A stretch of DNA of 64,000 nucleotides from Brevundimonas sp. (GCF_029945885.1 NZ_JAQSDK010000004.1:124001-188000), one strand, 5' to 3'. Counted from the first letter of the stretch, positions 30,954 to 41,778 are shown. Notes: generated from the letters alone by a model not told the origin. Numbers and translations: made by a program.

Positions 30954-31956
30954 GGAGCGTCGAGTGACCACGCATCAAAGCAAGGGCGGCAGGGCCCGAG
31001 CCGAAAAACTCACCCCCGAACAACGTCACGAAATTGCGAGCGCAGCTGCCCGTGCCCGCTGGACAGAGGCTTCGAACCTTCCGAAGGCAACCCACACCGG
31101 GACGCTCAAGATCGGCGAAGCAGAAATCCCGTGCGCGGTTTTGTCCGACGGAACTCGGCTTCTGACGCAGGCCGGGTTCCTTCAGGCCCTCGGACGATCA
31201 AGCAAGCCGAAAGGACGCTCCCAGCAGCCGACCGACGGTTTGCCCCCGTTCTTGGCCACAAGAAGCCTTAAGCCGCTGATTACTGACGAAATTTTAGCGA
31301 CAACGGTTCCGGTTGTCTTCATCACGCCGACCGGAGGCAAGGCCCTTGGATACCGAGCGGAGCTACTTCCGAAGGTGTGCGACCTCTTTCTAGAGGCGCG
31401 CGCTGGCGGCCTACTGACCGCGCAGCAGCAGCCATTGGCGTTGCAAAGTGAGATGCTGGTTCGCTCGCTCGCCAAGGTCGGCATCGTCGCATTGGTCGAC
31501 GAAGCGACAGGATTTCAAAACGAACGAGATCGGGACGAGCTGCACAAGCTCTTGTCTGTCTATCTTTCCGAAGAGCGGCTGGCATGGGCGAAGCGGTTTC
31601 CTGATGAGTTCTATCGCCAGATTTACCGCCTGAAGGGGTGGAAGTGGCCGGTCGGCAGAGCGAAGACGCCGTACCTGGGACACATAACAAACGACATCGT
31701 CTATGATCGCTTGCCCGAGGGCGTTCTGCCAAAACTGCAGGAACTCAACCCCACCGACCAAGACTCAAAGCGACGAAAGTTCAAGCACCATCAGTTCCTG
31801 TCCGAGAACGTGGGGCAGCCCGACCTGCGCGACCACATCCTTCAGATTCTTCCCTTGATGAAGATTTCCAAGTCGTGGGAAATGTTCAAACGTCACCTTG
31901 ATAATGCCTTTCCCAAGCCGGGAACGCAGATTGAAATGGACGTCGACCCGCTCTGA
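30952..31956 (+). CDS. P63C-domain protein, islet gene
   Basis: 334-residue protein with the P63C domain, found in phage and genomic-island proteins of unknown function. The N-terminus (11-37) carries KGGRARAEKLTP...SAAARARW, then AVLSDGTRLLTQAGFLQALGR near 64-84, FITPTGGKALGYRAELLPKVCDLFLEAR near 120-150, RDELHKLLSVYL and the conserved RQIYRLKGWKW near 224-234 followed by YLGHITNDIVYDRLPEGVLPKL. No catalytic motif or membrane segment is recognised. GC content and codon use (many AA/TT-ending codons) differ from the housekeeping neighbours, suggesting horizontal acquisition between nadE and ftsY. Its promoter is crowded with AGCAAGCAT repeats, one spanning the start codon. Confidence 0.8.
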   Translation: MERRVTTHQSKGGRARAEKLTPEQRHEIASAAARARWTEASNLPKATHTGTLKIGEAEIPCAVLSDGTRLLTQAGFLQALGRSSKPKGRSQQPTDGLPPFLATRSLKPLITDEILATTVPVVFITPTGGKALGYRAELLPKVCDLFLEARAGGLLTAQQQPLALQSEMLVRSLAKVGIVALVDEATGFQNERDRDELHKLLSVYLSEERLAWAKRFPDEFYRQIYRLKGWKWPVGRAKTPYLGHITNDIVYDRLPEGVLPKLQELNPTDQDSKRRKFKHHQFLSENVGQPDLRDHILQILPLMKISKSWEMFKRHLDNAFPKPGTQIEMDVDPL

Positions 31957-32268
31957 GCCTGTTTGACGCTAAACATGACGTTCAGATACCGATCAGAAAA
32001 ACCTGCCCTCGTCCAAGCACGCGTAAATCCTGAACACAGGCCAAGGCGCTTTGGACGGCGGAAACGTCCGCGCTGAGATCCACGGAGAGATGTTTCAGGG
32101 CGTTATGGCGGCCCGCGTCAGGGGCAACCCGGGCAAGTGCAGCGCGCTCGGGCACTCGGGAACCACAGAACCTCGCGCTGATGTTCGCAATCCGCGAAAA
32201 AACATCCAACGAAAACCGGCCGCTACAAAAAAGCCCGGCCAATCGACCAGCCTCCGTCCCGCGACCCG

Positions 32269-32274
32269 TATAAT
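32269..32274 (+). promoter_or_regulatory. candidate -10 element for ftsY
   Basis: A perfect TATAAT in very GC-rich surroundings, 175 bp upstream of the ftsY ATG. No good -35 stands 16-18 bp upstream (nearest TCGACC is at 32243-32248, 20 bp away), so support is partial. It would give ftsY a leader of about 170 bases that includes the 9-bp tandem repeat. Confidence 0.35.
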
Positions 32275-32327
32275 GCCCCCGGATCTCCAAACCGGGGTCC
32301 GGCACCCCGGGACAGCCCCCGGTCGAT

Positions 32328-32352
32328 GTGGACTCAGTGGACTCAGTGGACT
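32328..32352 (+). repeat. 9-bp tandem repeat, 2.8 copies
   Basis: GTGGACTCA at 32328-32336 and 32337-32345, then GTGGACT to 32352, directly followed by GTG and six T. It is too short and contiguous to be CRISPR. It lies in the presumed ftsY leader; the copy number could vary between strains. Confidence 0.8.
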
Positions 32353-32448
32353 GTGTTTTTTCCCGACCCGGCCGGTCCCGCCGACCCGGCCCCCCTCAAT
32401 TGTCGGGGTTCGCGTGACGCGGCCCCCGCTGTCGGCTAAGCGGACAGA

Positions 32449-33384
32449 ATGAACGACACGCCGAAAAAGGGCTGGCTCTCGCGGCTGAGCGAGGGTCTGG
32501 GCCGATCCTCGAAACAGATGACCGAACAGGTCGTCGCCACCTTCATCCGCGAGCCGCTCAGCGAGGCGGCGCTGGAGCAGCTGGAAGAGCATCTGATCGA
32601 GAGCGATCTGGGCCCGGCGGCCTCGGCACGCATCGTCGAGCGCTTTCGCGACCTTCGCTTCGGCAAGGGTGCCGACGAGCGCGAGGTCAAGGAGGCCCTG
32701 GCCGAGGCGGTCGCCGCCGAACTGCTGCCGCGTCAGGCCGCCTATGCGCCGCTGAACGGACCCAAACCCTTCGTCACCCTGTTCGTCGGGGTCAACGGCT
32801 CGGGCAAGACCACCACCCTGGGCAAGATCGCCGCCGACCTGACCGGTCAGGGGGCGAAGGTGATGATCGTCGCCTGCGACACCTTCCGCGCCGCCGCCCG
32901 CGAACAGCTCAAGGTCTGGGCCGACCGCGCCGGGGCCGATTTCGAGAGCCGCCGCGACGGGGCCGACCCCGCCGGCCTGGCCTTCGACGCCTATACGAAG
33001 GCGAAGGCCGAGGGCTATGACGTGGTCCTGATCGACACCGCCGGCCGGCTGCAGAACAAGTCGGCCCTGATGGACGAACTGCTGAAGATCGTGCGGGTGC
33101 TGAAAAAGATCGATCCCGACGCCCCGCACGAGACCCTGCTGGTGCTGGACGCCACTGTCGGCCGCAACGCCCTGGCCCAGGAACAGATCTTCGGCCGGAC
33201 CGCCTATGTGTCGGGTCTGGTGATGACCAAGCTGGACGGCACCGCCCGCGGCGGGGTGCTGGTGCCGGTGGCCCAGGCCTCGGACGCCCCGATCAAGCTG
33301 ATCGGGGTCGGCGAGGGGATCGAGGACCTGCAACCGTTCGACGCCCGCGCCTTTTCCCGCTCGCTGGTCGGGCTTGAGGACTGA
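32449..33384 (+). CDS. ftsY: signal recognition particle receptor FtsY
   Basis: Membrane-associated SRP GTPase that docks Ffh-ribosome complexes at the translocon. The 311-residue protein has a very short N-terminal acidic region, the helical N domain (about 20-95), and the G domain with P-loop GVNGSGKTTT at 114-123, DTFRAAAREQL near 145, D196TAGR, TKLDGTARGG near 264-273 and the closing GVGEGIEDLQPFDA. Loss of the long A domain is usual for alphaproteobacteria. Start ATG 32449 precedes MNDTPKKGWLSRL, an amphipathic membrane-targeting helix. Two bp before yciB, so co-transcribed. Its partner ffh is in the same window at 52.6 kb. Confidence 0.96.
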   Translation: MNDTPKKGWLSRLSEGLGRSSKQMTEQVVATFIREPLSEAALEQLEEHLIESDLGPAASARIVERFRDLRFGKGADEREVKEALAEAVAAELLPRQAAYAPLNGPKPFVTLFVGVNGSGKTTTLGKIAADLTGQGAKVMIVACDTFRAAAREQLKVWADRAGADFESRRDGADPAGLAFDAYTKAKAEGYDVVLIDTAGRLQNKSALMDELLKIVRVLKKIDPDAPHETLLVLDATVGRNALAQEQIFGRTAYVSGLVMTKLDGTARGGVLVPVAQASDAPIKLIGVGEGIEDLQPFDARAFSRSLVGLED

Positions 33385-33386
33385 CA

Positions 33387-34010
33387 ATGACTGACGAGAC
33401 AACGACCCCGAACGGCGCGCCCGCGCCCAAATCCGGCCAGTGGATCCGGCAGGCCGTCGACTTCGGGGCCCTGCTGGCCTTCGCCGCCGCCTATTTCATC
33501 ACCCGTGACATGATCAAGGCCACCTGGGTCCTGGTCATCGCCTCGGCCCTGGCCCTGGCCGTCGGCTTTCTGGTCGAGAAGCGCTTCGCCCCCCTGCCGC
33601 TGATCACCGGCCTGTTCGCCCTGGTGTTCGGCACCATGACGATCGTCTTTCAGGATGAGAGCCTGATCAAGATCAAGCTGACCGTGCAGAACGCCCTGCT
33701 GGCGGTGGTTCTGCTGGGCTCCCTGCCCCTGAACAAGTCGCCGTTCAAATATCTGCTCGGGGACGCCATCCGCGTGACCGACCAGGCCTGGCGGGTACTG
33801 ACCCTGCGCTACGGCCTGTATTTCGCGACCATCGCGGTGGCCAATGAGCTGGTCTGGCGCACCCAGTCGGACGGCACCTGGGTCCAGTTCCGGGTCGGCC
33901 TGTTCATCCTGGCGATCGTGTTCGGCCTGCTGCAGATCCCCTTCATCATGAAGAACCTGCTGCCCACGGCCGGAGAGCCCGGACCGATCACGCCCGATCC
34001 GGGCATCTGA
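33387..34010 (+). CDS. yciB: inner membrane septation-type protein YciB/IspZ
   Basis: 207-residue YciB/IspZ family membrane protein with five to six hydrophobic segments (about 20-35, 45-65, 70-88, 100-115, 150-165, 172-190). Family blocks are FGALLAFAAAYFITRD, FGTMTIVFQDESLIKIKLTVQNALLA and the DQAWRVLTLRYGLYF stretch. IspZ was named for a septation defect in Shigella; YciB is linked to envelope integrity in E. coli. A Thr/Pro-rich leader of about 15 residues precedes the first segment. It directly follows ftsY (2-bp gap) as in other Caulobacterales. Confidence 0.92.
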   Translation: MTDETTTPNGAPAPKSGQWIRQAVDFGALLAFAAAYFITRDMIKATWVLVIASALALAVGFLVEKRFAPLPLITGLFALVFGTMTIVFQDESLIKIKLTVQNALLAVVLLGSLPLNKSPFKYLLGDAIRVTDQAWRVLTLRYGLYFATIAVANELVWRTQSDGTWVQFRVGLFILAIVFGLLQIPFIMKNLLPTAGEPGPITPDPGI

Positions 34011-34123
34011 CGGGTCCGGAATGCGGTGGGCGCACCAATTGTCTTCAAACCGACAGGTGATCCGTCGTCAAACCGTAAAGCGCGCCTGCTAGCGCTACGG
34101 GACATGCCGAGGGGATACGGTTG

Positions 34124-34741
34124 ATGGTCAAGTCCGGAAAACAGGCGCGACGGAACGGACAGCTGTCCGGATCGCCAAGCCATCTGATGCACCGCGCGCT
34201 GCAGCTGGCGCTCGACATCTATGCGACGGAGACCGGCCCGGACGGCCTGACCCAGCGTCAGTTCGCCGTGCTGGAGGCGGTGTCGCAGAAGTCGGGCCTG
34301 ACCCAGACCGATCTGGTCCGGGCGACCGGGATCGACCGCTCGACCCTGGCCGATCTGGTGGCCCGGATGACGACCAGGGGGCTGCTGGACCGCGAGCGCT
34401 CGACGATCGATGCCCGGGCCATGGCCGTGCGGCTGTCGGAGGCCGGTGCGGTGGCACTGGAGGCGGCGCGGCCCCGGGTCGAGGCGGCCGACAAACGCAT
34501 CATGGCCCTGCTGCCCAAGGGCAAGCGCGAGGGTTTTCTGGCCCTGCTGGCGGGCCTGGCCTCGGCGGCGGACGAGGCTCCGGACAAGGCCCAGGCCGAG
34601 GCGCGGGACGCCAAGAAGGCGCTGAAGGAGGCCCGCAAGGCCGAACGGGCCGCGAAAAAGACGGACAAGCCGGTCAAGCCGGAAAAGGCGGCCAGGCCTG
34701 ACAAACCGGCCAAGGGCAAGAAGGCACCGGCCGCGGCCTGA
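34124..34741 (+). CDS. MarR family regulator with lysine/alanine-rich tail
   Basis: 205-residue protein. Residues 15-145 form a MarR-type winged helix: LTQRQFAVLEAV, SGLTQTDLVRATGIDRSTLADLVARM (recognition helix) and TRGLLDRERSTIDARAMAVRLSEAG (wing). Residues 146-205 are an unusual tail of alternating Lys, Ala and Pro (KKALKEARKAERAAKK..., then KPVKPEKAARPDKPAKGKK), predicted disordered and strongly basic, recalling histone H1-like tails. Standard MarR proteins end near 150. ATG 34124 follows GAGGGGATACGG; a TTG three bases earlier is possible. The regulated gene is unknown; a 113-bp upstream region may hold its own site. Confidence 0.85.
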   Translation: MVKSGKQARRNGQLSGSPSHLMHRALQLALDIYATETGPDGLTQRQFAVLEAVSQKSGLTQTDLVRATGIDRSTLADLVARMTTRGLLDRERSTIDARAMAVRLSEAGAVALEAARPRVEAADKRIMALLPKGKREGFLALLAGLASAADEAPDKAQAEARDAKKALKEARKAERAAKKTDKPVKPEKAARPDKPAKGKKAPAAA

Positions 34742-34746
34742 CCGGT

Positions 34747-34995
34747 CTAGACGCGAATATCCAGCAATGCGCCCGGCCGGCCGGGCCGGTCCGGCGACGG
34801 CTCGACCCGGGCGGATCCGGCCGGGGCGGCCCGGTCGGCCGGGGCCTCGGTCAGCGCCGGTGCCGGGGTTGCCTGCACCTGACCCAGGGCGGCGCGGAAG
34901 AAGGCGGCGCGGGCCGCATCGGTCGCGGCGGCTGCCGGGCGGGTCAGGCCTGTACCGGGCAGGGCGGCGGGCATGTCGGGTCGAATCGCGCTCAT
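34747..34995 (-). CDS. small hypothetical protein
   Basis: 82-residue frame of unknown function, Ala/Pro-rich in its second half, with a moderately helical segment TDAARAAFFRAALGQV at about 24-39 and a short hydrophobic end LLDIRV. No domain recognised, no signal peptide. It sits 5 bp after the MarR gene stop, convergent with it, and on the same strand as the ccm genes. No clear ribosome-binding site precedes ATG 34995; an in-frame ATG at 35013 is the alternative. Codon use is like the neighbours, which modestly favours a real gene. Confidence 0.5.
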   Translation of the reverse strand: MSAIRPDMPAALPGTGLTRPAAAATDAARAAFFRAALGQVQATPAPALTEAPADRAAPAGSARVEPSPDRPGRPGALLDIRV

Positions 34996-35054
34996 CCGGA
35001 GACGGTTAACCATTCCTGTCGAAAAAGGGTTAACGCGCCCGGCGGCTCGACCAA

Positions 35055-35621
35055 TCAGCGGCGGGTGGCTGTGGGCAGGGGCCGCGGCGGGGCCTGGATG
35101 GCGTCGACCAGACGATCGACGTCGGCCTGGTCGATCAACGGCCCGGAATGTTTGGCCACCACCTTGCCCAGGGCGTTGACGGCAAAGGTCTCGGGCACAC
35201 CCGAAACGCCGAGGTCGAGCCCGGCCCGGCCCTCGCGATCGACCAGCACCTTGGCGAAGGGGTCGCCGAAATCATCGAGGAATTTCCGCGTGTCGGCCGG
35301 ATCGTCCTTGTAGGCGACGCCGACCACGGCCACGCCCCGGGCCTTCAGGGCCAGCAGGGTCGGGTTCTCGACCTGGCAGGGGGCGCACCAGGAGGCGAAG
35401 ACATTGACGATCATCGGTCGCCCGACCCCGGCGGTCTTGAGGTCCAGGAAGCCGGGTCCGGCCGTGTCGCCGGTCAGCATCGGCAGGACGGTCTCGGGGA
35501 TCGGCTGGCCGACGAGGGCGTCGGGCTTGAAGGCCGGGTCGCGCTTCAGCGACCAGCCGATGAACAGGGCGGCCAGGGCCACGACCACGGCCAGGGGGAT
35601 CAGGGACAGCCAGCGGTTCAT
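35055..35621 (-). CDS. ccmG: cytochrome c maturation thioredoxin CcmG/DsbE
   Basis: 188-residue membrane-anchored periplasmic thioredoxin. One N-terminal transmembrane helix (residues 5-23) is followed by a thioredoxin fold with the active site FASWCAPCQVENP (C79, C82), GVAYKDDPADTRKFLDDFGDPF, and the cis-Pro motif GVSGVPETF. CcmG keeps apocytochrome c and CcmH cysteines reduced for haem attachment. Its ATG overlaps the ccmD stop (ATGA), completing the ccmABCDG order. Confidence 0.95.
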   Translation of the reverse strand: MNRWLSLIPLAVVVALAALFIGWSLKRDPAFKPDALVGQPIPETVLPMLTGDTAGPGFLDLKTAGVGRPMIVNVFASWCAPCQVENPTLLALKARGVAVVGVAYKDDPADTRKFLDDFGDPFAKVLVDREGRAGLDLGVSGVPETFAVNALGKVVAKHSGPLIDQADVDRLVDAIQAPPRPLPTATRR

Positions 35622-35791
35622 GCGGCGGGCCCGGTCGGGTCGACGGCGGCCGCTTCCAGCGCCGCCAGATCACGTGACCAATGCCGTGCGGCGCGGCTCG
35701 CCCGCACGACCAGACCGCCCAGCACCAGGGCGCTCAGTCCCCAGGCGGGCCAGACAAAGGCGGCATAGGTCCCCATGTCGAGGTCGGGCAT
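35618..35791 (-). CDS. ccmD: haem exporter protein CcmD
   Basis: 57-residue protein: short acidic leader MPDLDMGTYAAF, one transmembrane helix (about VWPAWGLSALVLGGLVV) and a basic cytoplasmic tail rich in Arg and Ala. This is the typical CcmD topology and motif (tYaafVWpaw). CcmD is needed to release holo-CcmE from the CcmABC complex. One base separates it from the ccmC stop region and it overlaps ccmG by 4 bp, which fixes both ends. Confidence 0.9.
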   Translation of the reverse strand: MPDLDMGTYAAFVWPAWGLSALVLGGLVVRASRAARHWSRDLAALEAAAVDPTGPAA

Positions 35792-35792
35792 C

Positions 35793-36515
35793 TCAGGCCT
35801 CCAGGGCGGCGCGGGCGCGCAGGGTCAGGACCCGGCGGCGGGTGATTTCGGTGCGGATGGCGGTCAGCCACAGGGCCCCGAACAGGGCGGCATAGGCGGC
35901 CATCATGGTCAGCAGCGGCACGAGAAAGGCCTCGCTCAGCGACGGCCCGCCCATGCGCAGCAGCGAGGCGGGCTGGTGCAGGGTGTTCCACCAGTCGACC
36001 GAGAATTTGACGATCGGCAGGTTGATCAACCCGACCAGACCCAGGACGGCGGCGGCGCGTCCGGCCCGGACCTCGTCATCGATCGAGGCCCTGAGGGCGA
36101 TATAGCCGAGGTAGAACAGGAACAGGATCAGGACTGACATCAGCCGGGCGTCGCCCCAGGCCCACCAGGCCCCCCACATCGGCTTGCCCCACAGGCTGCC
36201 GGTGACCAGGGCCAGGGCGGTGAAGGCGGCCCCGGGCACGGCAGCGGCGCGGGCGGCGGCATCAGCCAGCGGATGGCGGAACACCAGGGCGAAGAAGCTG
36301 GAAATGCCCAGTGCCGCATAGGCCATCAGGCCCAGGGTGGCGGCCGGGACATGGACGAACATGATCCGCACCGTATCGCCCTGCTGATAGTCCTCGGGGG
36401 CGGTGAACGACAGCCAGGTGCCCACGGCCAGCAGCACGGCGGCCAGCGCCCACAGGCCCGGTGTCACGGGGCGGGTGAAGCGCATGAAGCGCTCGGGATT
36501 GGCGAGACCGAACAT
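35793..36515 (-). CDS. ccmC: haem exporter permease CcmC
   Basis: 240-residue inner-membrane protein of the haem-handling family with six transmembrane segments. FVHVPAATLGLMAY carries one conserved His ligand, GKPMWGAWWAWGDARLMS is the WWD domain that presents haem to CcmE, and WWNTLHQPASL carries the second His. Length equals E. coli CcmC. The WWD loop has a Gly before DAR (WAWGDAR) where many relatives have WxWDAR. It is separated from ccmB by 77 bp with no promoter obvious, and followed at once by ccmD. Confidence 0.95.
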   Translation of the reverse strand: MFGLANPERFMRFTRPVTPGLWALAAVLLAVGTWLSFTAPEDYQQGDTVRIMFVHVPAATLGLMAYAALGISSFFALVFRHPLADAAARAAAVPGAAFTALALVTGSLWGKPMWGAWWAWGDARLMSVLILFLFYLGYIALRASIDDEVRAGRAAAVLGLVGLINLPIVKFSVDWWNTLHQPASLLRMGGPSLSEAFLVPLLTMMAAYAALFGALWLTAIRTEITRRRVLTLRARAALEA

Positions 36516-36592
36516 GAGGCCTCCTTAGCGACCAAACGCGCATCGCGCCACATGGCCGGACGCGACCGATCGCGCCGGGGTGGGTCGGACCC

Positions 36593-37270
36593 TCAGCCCT
36601 GGGCGTTGCGGATCGCGGCGGCCCCGGCGAAGGGGCCCAGACTCATGGCGAACAGGGCATAGGCAGCCAGCAGGGCCAGGGCCGGAGCCGGGTCCATACT
36701 GTTGGCGGCCCGCTCCAGCGCCCCGGCCCCGAACACCACCGGCGGAATAAACAGCGGCAGGACGACGATGGCGATCAGCAGGCCGCCGCGCCGCGTGCCC
36801 AGGGCCAGGGCCGCGCCGAGGGCCCCGGTGAAGGCAAAGCCGAGGCCGCCGATCGCCGCCGCCAGGGCCGTCAGGGGCAGCAGGTCGGGGGCCAGGCCCA
36901 GGGTCAGGGCGGCGACCGGGGCGGTCAGGGCCAGGGGCAGGCCGGTGGCCAGCCACTGGCTGACGGCCTTGACCGCGAACACCGCTTCCAGTGGCAGGGG
37001 GCCGGTGGCCAGCAGGTCCAGCGCCCCGTCCTCGAGGTCGCGCTCGAACAGCCGCTCCAGTGACAGCATTGAGGCCAGGGCCAGGGCCAGCCAGGCGATG
37101 GCCGAGGCGATCGGCTTCAGCCCGACCGGATCGCCTCCGGCGGCCAGCGGCACCAGCACGGTCAGACAGGCAAAGAAGCCACAGGCCAGCAACGGCCCGC
37201 CGCCGCCACCCCAGGCCAGGGACAGTTCGCGCCGGAACAGGACGGCCAGGGCGATGCGGGCCGGGCTCAT
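36593..37270 (-). CDS. ccmB: haem exporter permease CcmB
   Basis: 225-residue CcmB-type ABC permease with about six transmembrane spans. [23 protein letters not shown] is at the start, [30 protein letters not shown] is the cytoplasmic coupling region typical of the family, and [14 protein letters not shown] is the conserved late TM motif. ATG 37270 overlaps the ccmA stop by 4 bp, which fixes the start. With CcmA and CcmC it forms the complex releasing haem-CcmE. Confidence 0.95.
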   Translation of the reverse strand: MSPARIALAVLFRRELSLAWGGGGGPLLACGFFACLTVLVPLAAGGDPVGLKPIASAIAWLALALASMLSLERLFERDLEDGALDLLATGPLPLEAVFAVKAVSQWLATGLPLALTAPVAALTLGLAPDLLPLTALAAAIGGLGFAFTGALGAALALGTRRGGLLIAIVVLPLFIPPVVFGAGALERAANSMDPAPALALLAAYALFAMSLGPFAGAAAIRNAQG

Positions 37271-37890
37271 CGTCCGGCCCCCAGATCGAGGGCCCGGGTC
37301 GGGATGGGCAGGGGGTCGTGGACGGCAGCCAGGATCAGACCGCCCCCGTGCAGGTGCCGGGCCATCATCTCGCCGACCACGGTCCGCCAGCGGGCATCCA
37401 GCGGGCTGAGCGGCTCGTCGAGCAGCCACAGGGCCCGGGGCGAGCCGATCAGACGGGCCAGGGCCAGGCGACGGCGCTGGCCGGCGGAAAGTTTGCGAAC
37501 CTCGAGATCGAGCAGGGGGGTGAGGCCGAGAACCGCGATGGCCTCCTCGATGCCCTTGTGGCTGTGACCCAGCCATTGCGACTGGAACATCAGCTCATCG
37601 CGGGCGGTGCGGGCGGTCTTGAGGCCGTCGAGATGACCCAGCAAATGCAGGCCGTGGGCCCGGGCCTCCGGGGGGTCGATCGGGTCGTCGTCGGCGTCGC
37701 GGAAGGCGACGGTGCCGGCTTCGGGCCGGATGAAACCGGCGACGGCGCGCAACAGGCTGGTCTTGCCCGCGCCATTGGCCCCGGTCAGGGCCACGGCCTC
37801 GCCGGCGGCCAGCGTCAGGTCCAGATTCCGGAACAGCACACGTTCGCCGCGGACGAGCGTGAGGTCGGTGACGGACAGGGCGGTGATCAT
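37267..37890 (-). CDS. ccmA: haem exporter ATP-binding protein CcmA
   Basis: 207-residue ABC ATPase. Walker [10 protein letters not shown] at 37-45, the signature [14 protein letters not shown] near 134-147, Walker [13 protein letters not shown] and the switch His in AAVHDP are all present. Slightly degenerate ABC signature (LSAGQ) is usual in CcmA. ATP hydrolysis drives release of haem-loaded CcmE rather than haem export itself. First gene of the leftward ccmABCDG operon; its 221-bp upstream region is shared with acnA. Confidence 0.95.
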   Translation of the reverse strand: MITALSVTDLTLVRGERVLFRNLDLTLAAGEAVALTGANGAGKTSLLRAVAGFIRPEAGTVAFRDADDDPIDPPEARAHGLHLLGHLDGLKTARTARDELMFQSQWLGHSHKGIEEAIAVLGLTPLLDLEVRKLSAGQRRRLALARLIGSPRALWLLDEPLSPLDARWRTVVGEMMARHLHGGGLILAAVHDPLPIPTRALDLGAGR

Positions 37891-37926
37891 GGCCGCATAT
37901 CCGCACAGAGGGGCCGGGGGGCCAAG

Positions 37927-37943
37927 TTGAGACCCGTTCTCAA
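37927..37943. promoter_or_regulatory. inverted repeat between ccmA and acnA
   Basis: TTGAGA, 5-base spacer, TCTCAA. It lies 36 bp upstream of ccmA and 169 bp upstream of acnA. Its size and the GAGA/TCTC arms recall Fur/Irr-type iron boxes, and both flanking operons need iron (haem, Fe-S), but the match to a known consensus is only partial. Confidence 0.35.
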
Positions 37944-38111
37944 TATCCATGACGGCATCGTGGATACATGGACTGACGCGTCGTCACGCATTATGTACGC
38001 GCTTGCCGCAGCAGGCTGTCGCCGCGCGCGGCGGGGACCTGTGTGCCCCGCCGTCTGTCGCGCGACCGCGCAACCGGATGTCCGGGCGGCTTTGACCAGA
38101 GGAAGCTCTCC

Positions 38112-40808
<2,697 letters not shown>

Positions 40809-40841
40809 GCGGTGCGGGCCTGAACGGGCCGAAGACAATCA

Positions 40842-40873
40842 GGGGCCGGCGGAGACATCCGCCGGCCCCTTTT
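40842..40873 (+). terminator. intrinsic terminator of acnA
   Basis: GGGGCCGGCGGA, 4-base loop GACA, exact complement TCCGCCGGCCCC, then TTTT. It begins 34 bp after the acnA stop and also separates acnA from the converging LysR gene. Confidence 0.9.
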
Positions 40874-40878
40874 GTGTT

Positions 40879-41778
40879 TCAGGCCTTGGGCGGGTCCAGC
40901 AGCATGGCCTCGGCCAGCAGACGGGCCTCGGCGGCGCGGCTGGATCCTCGGCGCCAGGCGACCACGATCTCGCGGCTGGGGGCGGTGGCCGAGATCGGTC
41001 GGATGACCACGCCGGGCATGTCGGCCAGGCCGGCATCGACGGCCATGCGCGGCAGGAAGCTGACGCCGAGGCCGGATGAAACCATCTGGACCAGGGTGTG
41101 GAGCGAGGTGGCGGCGAAGACGTCGTCTCCGCGCGACGGCTCGATGTCGAAGGCGGCCAGGGCCTGATCGCGCAGGCAGTGGCCGTCCTCCAGCAGGATC
41201 AGGTCCTCGGCCTTCAGGGCCCCTGGGTGGATGGCCCCGGGCACGGCCAGCCGGTGGCCGACCGGGGCTGCGGCCAGGATCTCGTCGTCGCCGATACGGG
41301 CATGGTCGATGCCCGGAGCCGAATAGGGCAGGGCGATCACCGCCGCATCCAGATGGCCGGCCTTCAGTCCGGCGATCAGGCGGGGCGTCAGATCCTCGCG
41401 GATGAACAGGCGCAGGGCCGGATAGGCGGCGTTGAGCCCCGGCAATTTGTTGGGCAGCAGGAAGGGGGCGATGGTCGGAATGATGCCCAGGCGGAAGCGA
41501 CCGGACAGCGGGCGACCCGCATTCCGGGCCGCCTCGACCAGATCCTCGGTCCGGGCCAGGACGTCCTCGGCCCGGCGCACGGCCTCGGCACCGACGGCGG
41601 TCAGCTGGACATTGCCGCGCGTGCGCTCGACCACCGGGGCCCCCAGAATCTTCTCCAGCTCCTGTACGCCCGACGACAGGGCCGGCTGGCTGACGTGGGC
41701 GGCCTCGGCGGCGCGGCTGAACGAGGCGTGTTCGGCCAGGAGCTTGAGATACTGGAGCTGTCGCAGGGTGGGGAGCAT
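40879..41778 (-). CDS. OxyR-like LysR family regulator with a single cysteine
   Basis: 299-residue LysR-type regulator. The winged helix occupies residues 1-60 (LRQLQYLKLLAEHASFSRAAEAAHVSQPALSSGVQELE) and the periplasmic-binding-like effector domain 90-295. The block LLEDGHCLRDQAL matches the redox loop of OxyR, with C201 equal to the peroxidatic Cys199 of E. coli. The resolving cysteine expected nine residues later is F210, and no other cysteine exists in the protein, so an intramolecular disulfide cannot form. ATSLHTLVQMV and GLGVSFLPRMAVD follow as in OxyR. Located just downstream of katG on the same strand, near ahpCD. ATG 41778 gives the family start; an ATG 27 bp upstream is possible. 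Confidence 0.85.
   Translation of the reverse strand: MLPTLRQLQYLKLLAEHASFSRAAEAAHVSQPALSSGVQELEKILGAPVVERTRGNVQLTAVGAEAVRRAEDVLARTEDLVEAARNAGRPLSGRFRLGIIPTIAPFLLPNKLPGLNAAYPALRLFIREDLTPRLIAGLKAGHLDAAVIALPYSAPGIDHARIGDDEILAAAPVGHRLAVPGAIHPGALKAEDLILLEDGHCLRDQALAAFDIEPSRGDDVFAATSLHTLVQMVSSGLGVSFLPRMAVDAGLADMPGVVIRPISATAPSREIVVAWRRGSSRAAEARLLAEAMLLDPPKA

Larger units (their letters stand above)
31957..32448. other. 492-bp non-coding region upstream of ftsY
   Basis: The first half continues the lower-GC composition of the P63C islet and holds no convincing gene; a 107-codon leftward frame at 31982-32305 has no recognisable features. The second half is very GC-rich, contains a TATAAT hexamer at 32269-32274, a 9-bp tandem repeat at 32328-32352 followed by a run of T, and C-rich tracts. 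The islet boundary probably lies near 32200-32260. Confidence 0.5.

Noticed and set aside
31982-32305. 107-codon leftward frame between the P63C gene and ftsY
   Set aside because: No ribosome-binding site, no domain, spans the composition boundary of the islet; treated as non-coding.
32328-32352. CRISPR-like repeat
   Set aside because: Units are 9 bp and contiguous with no spacers.
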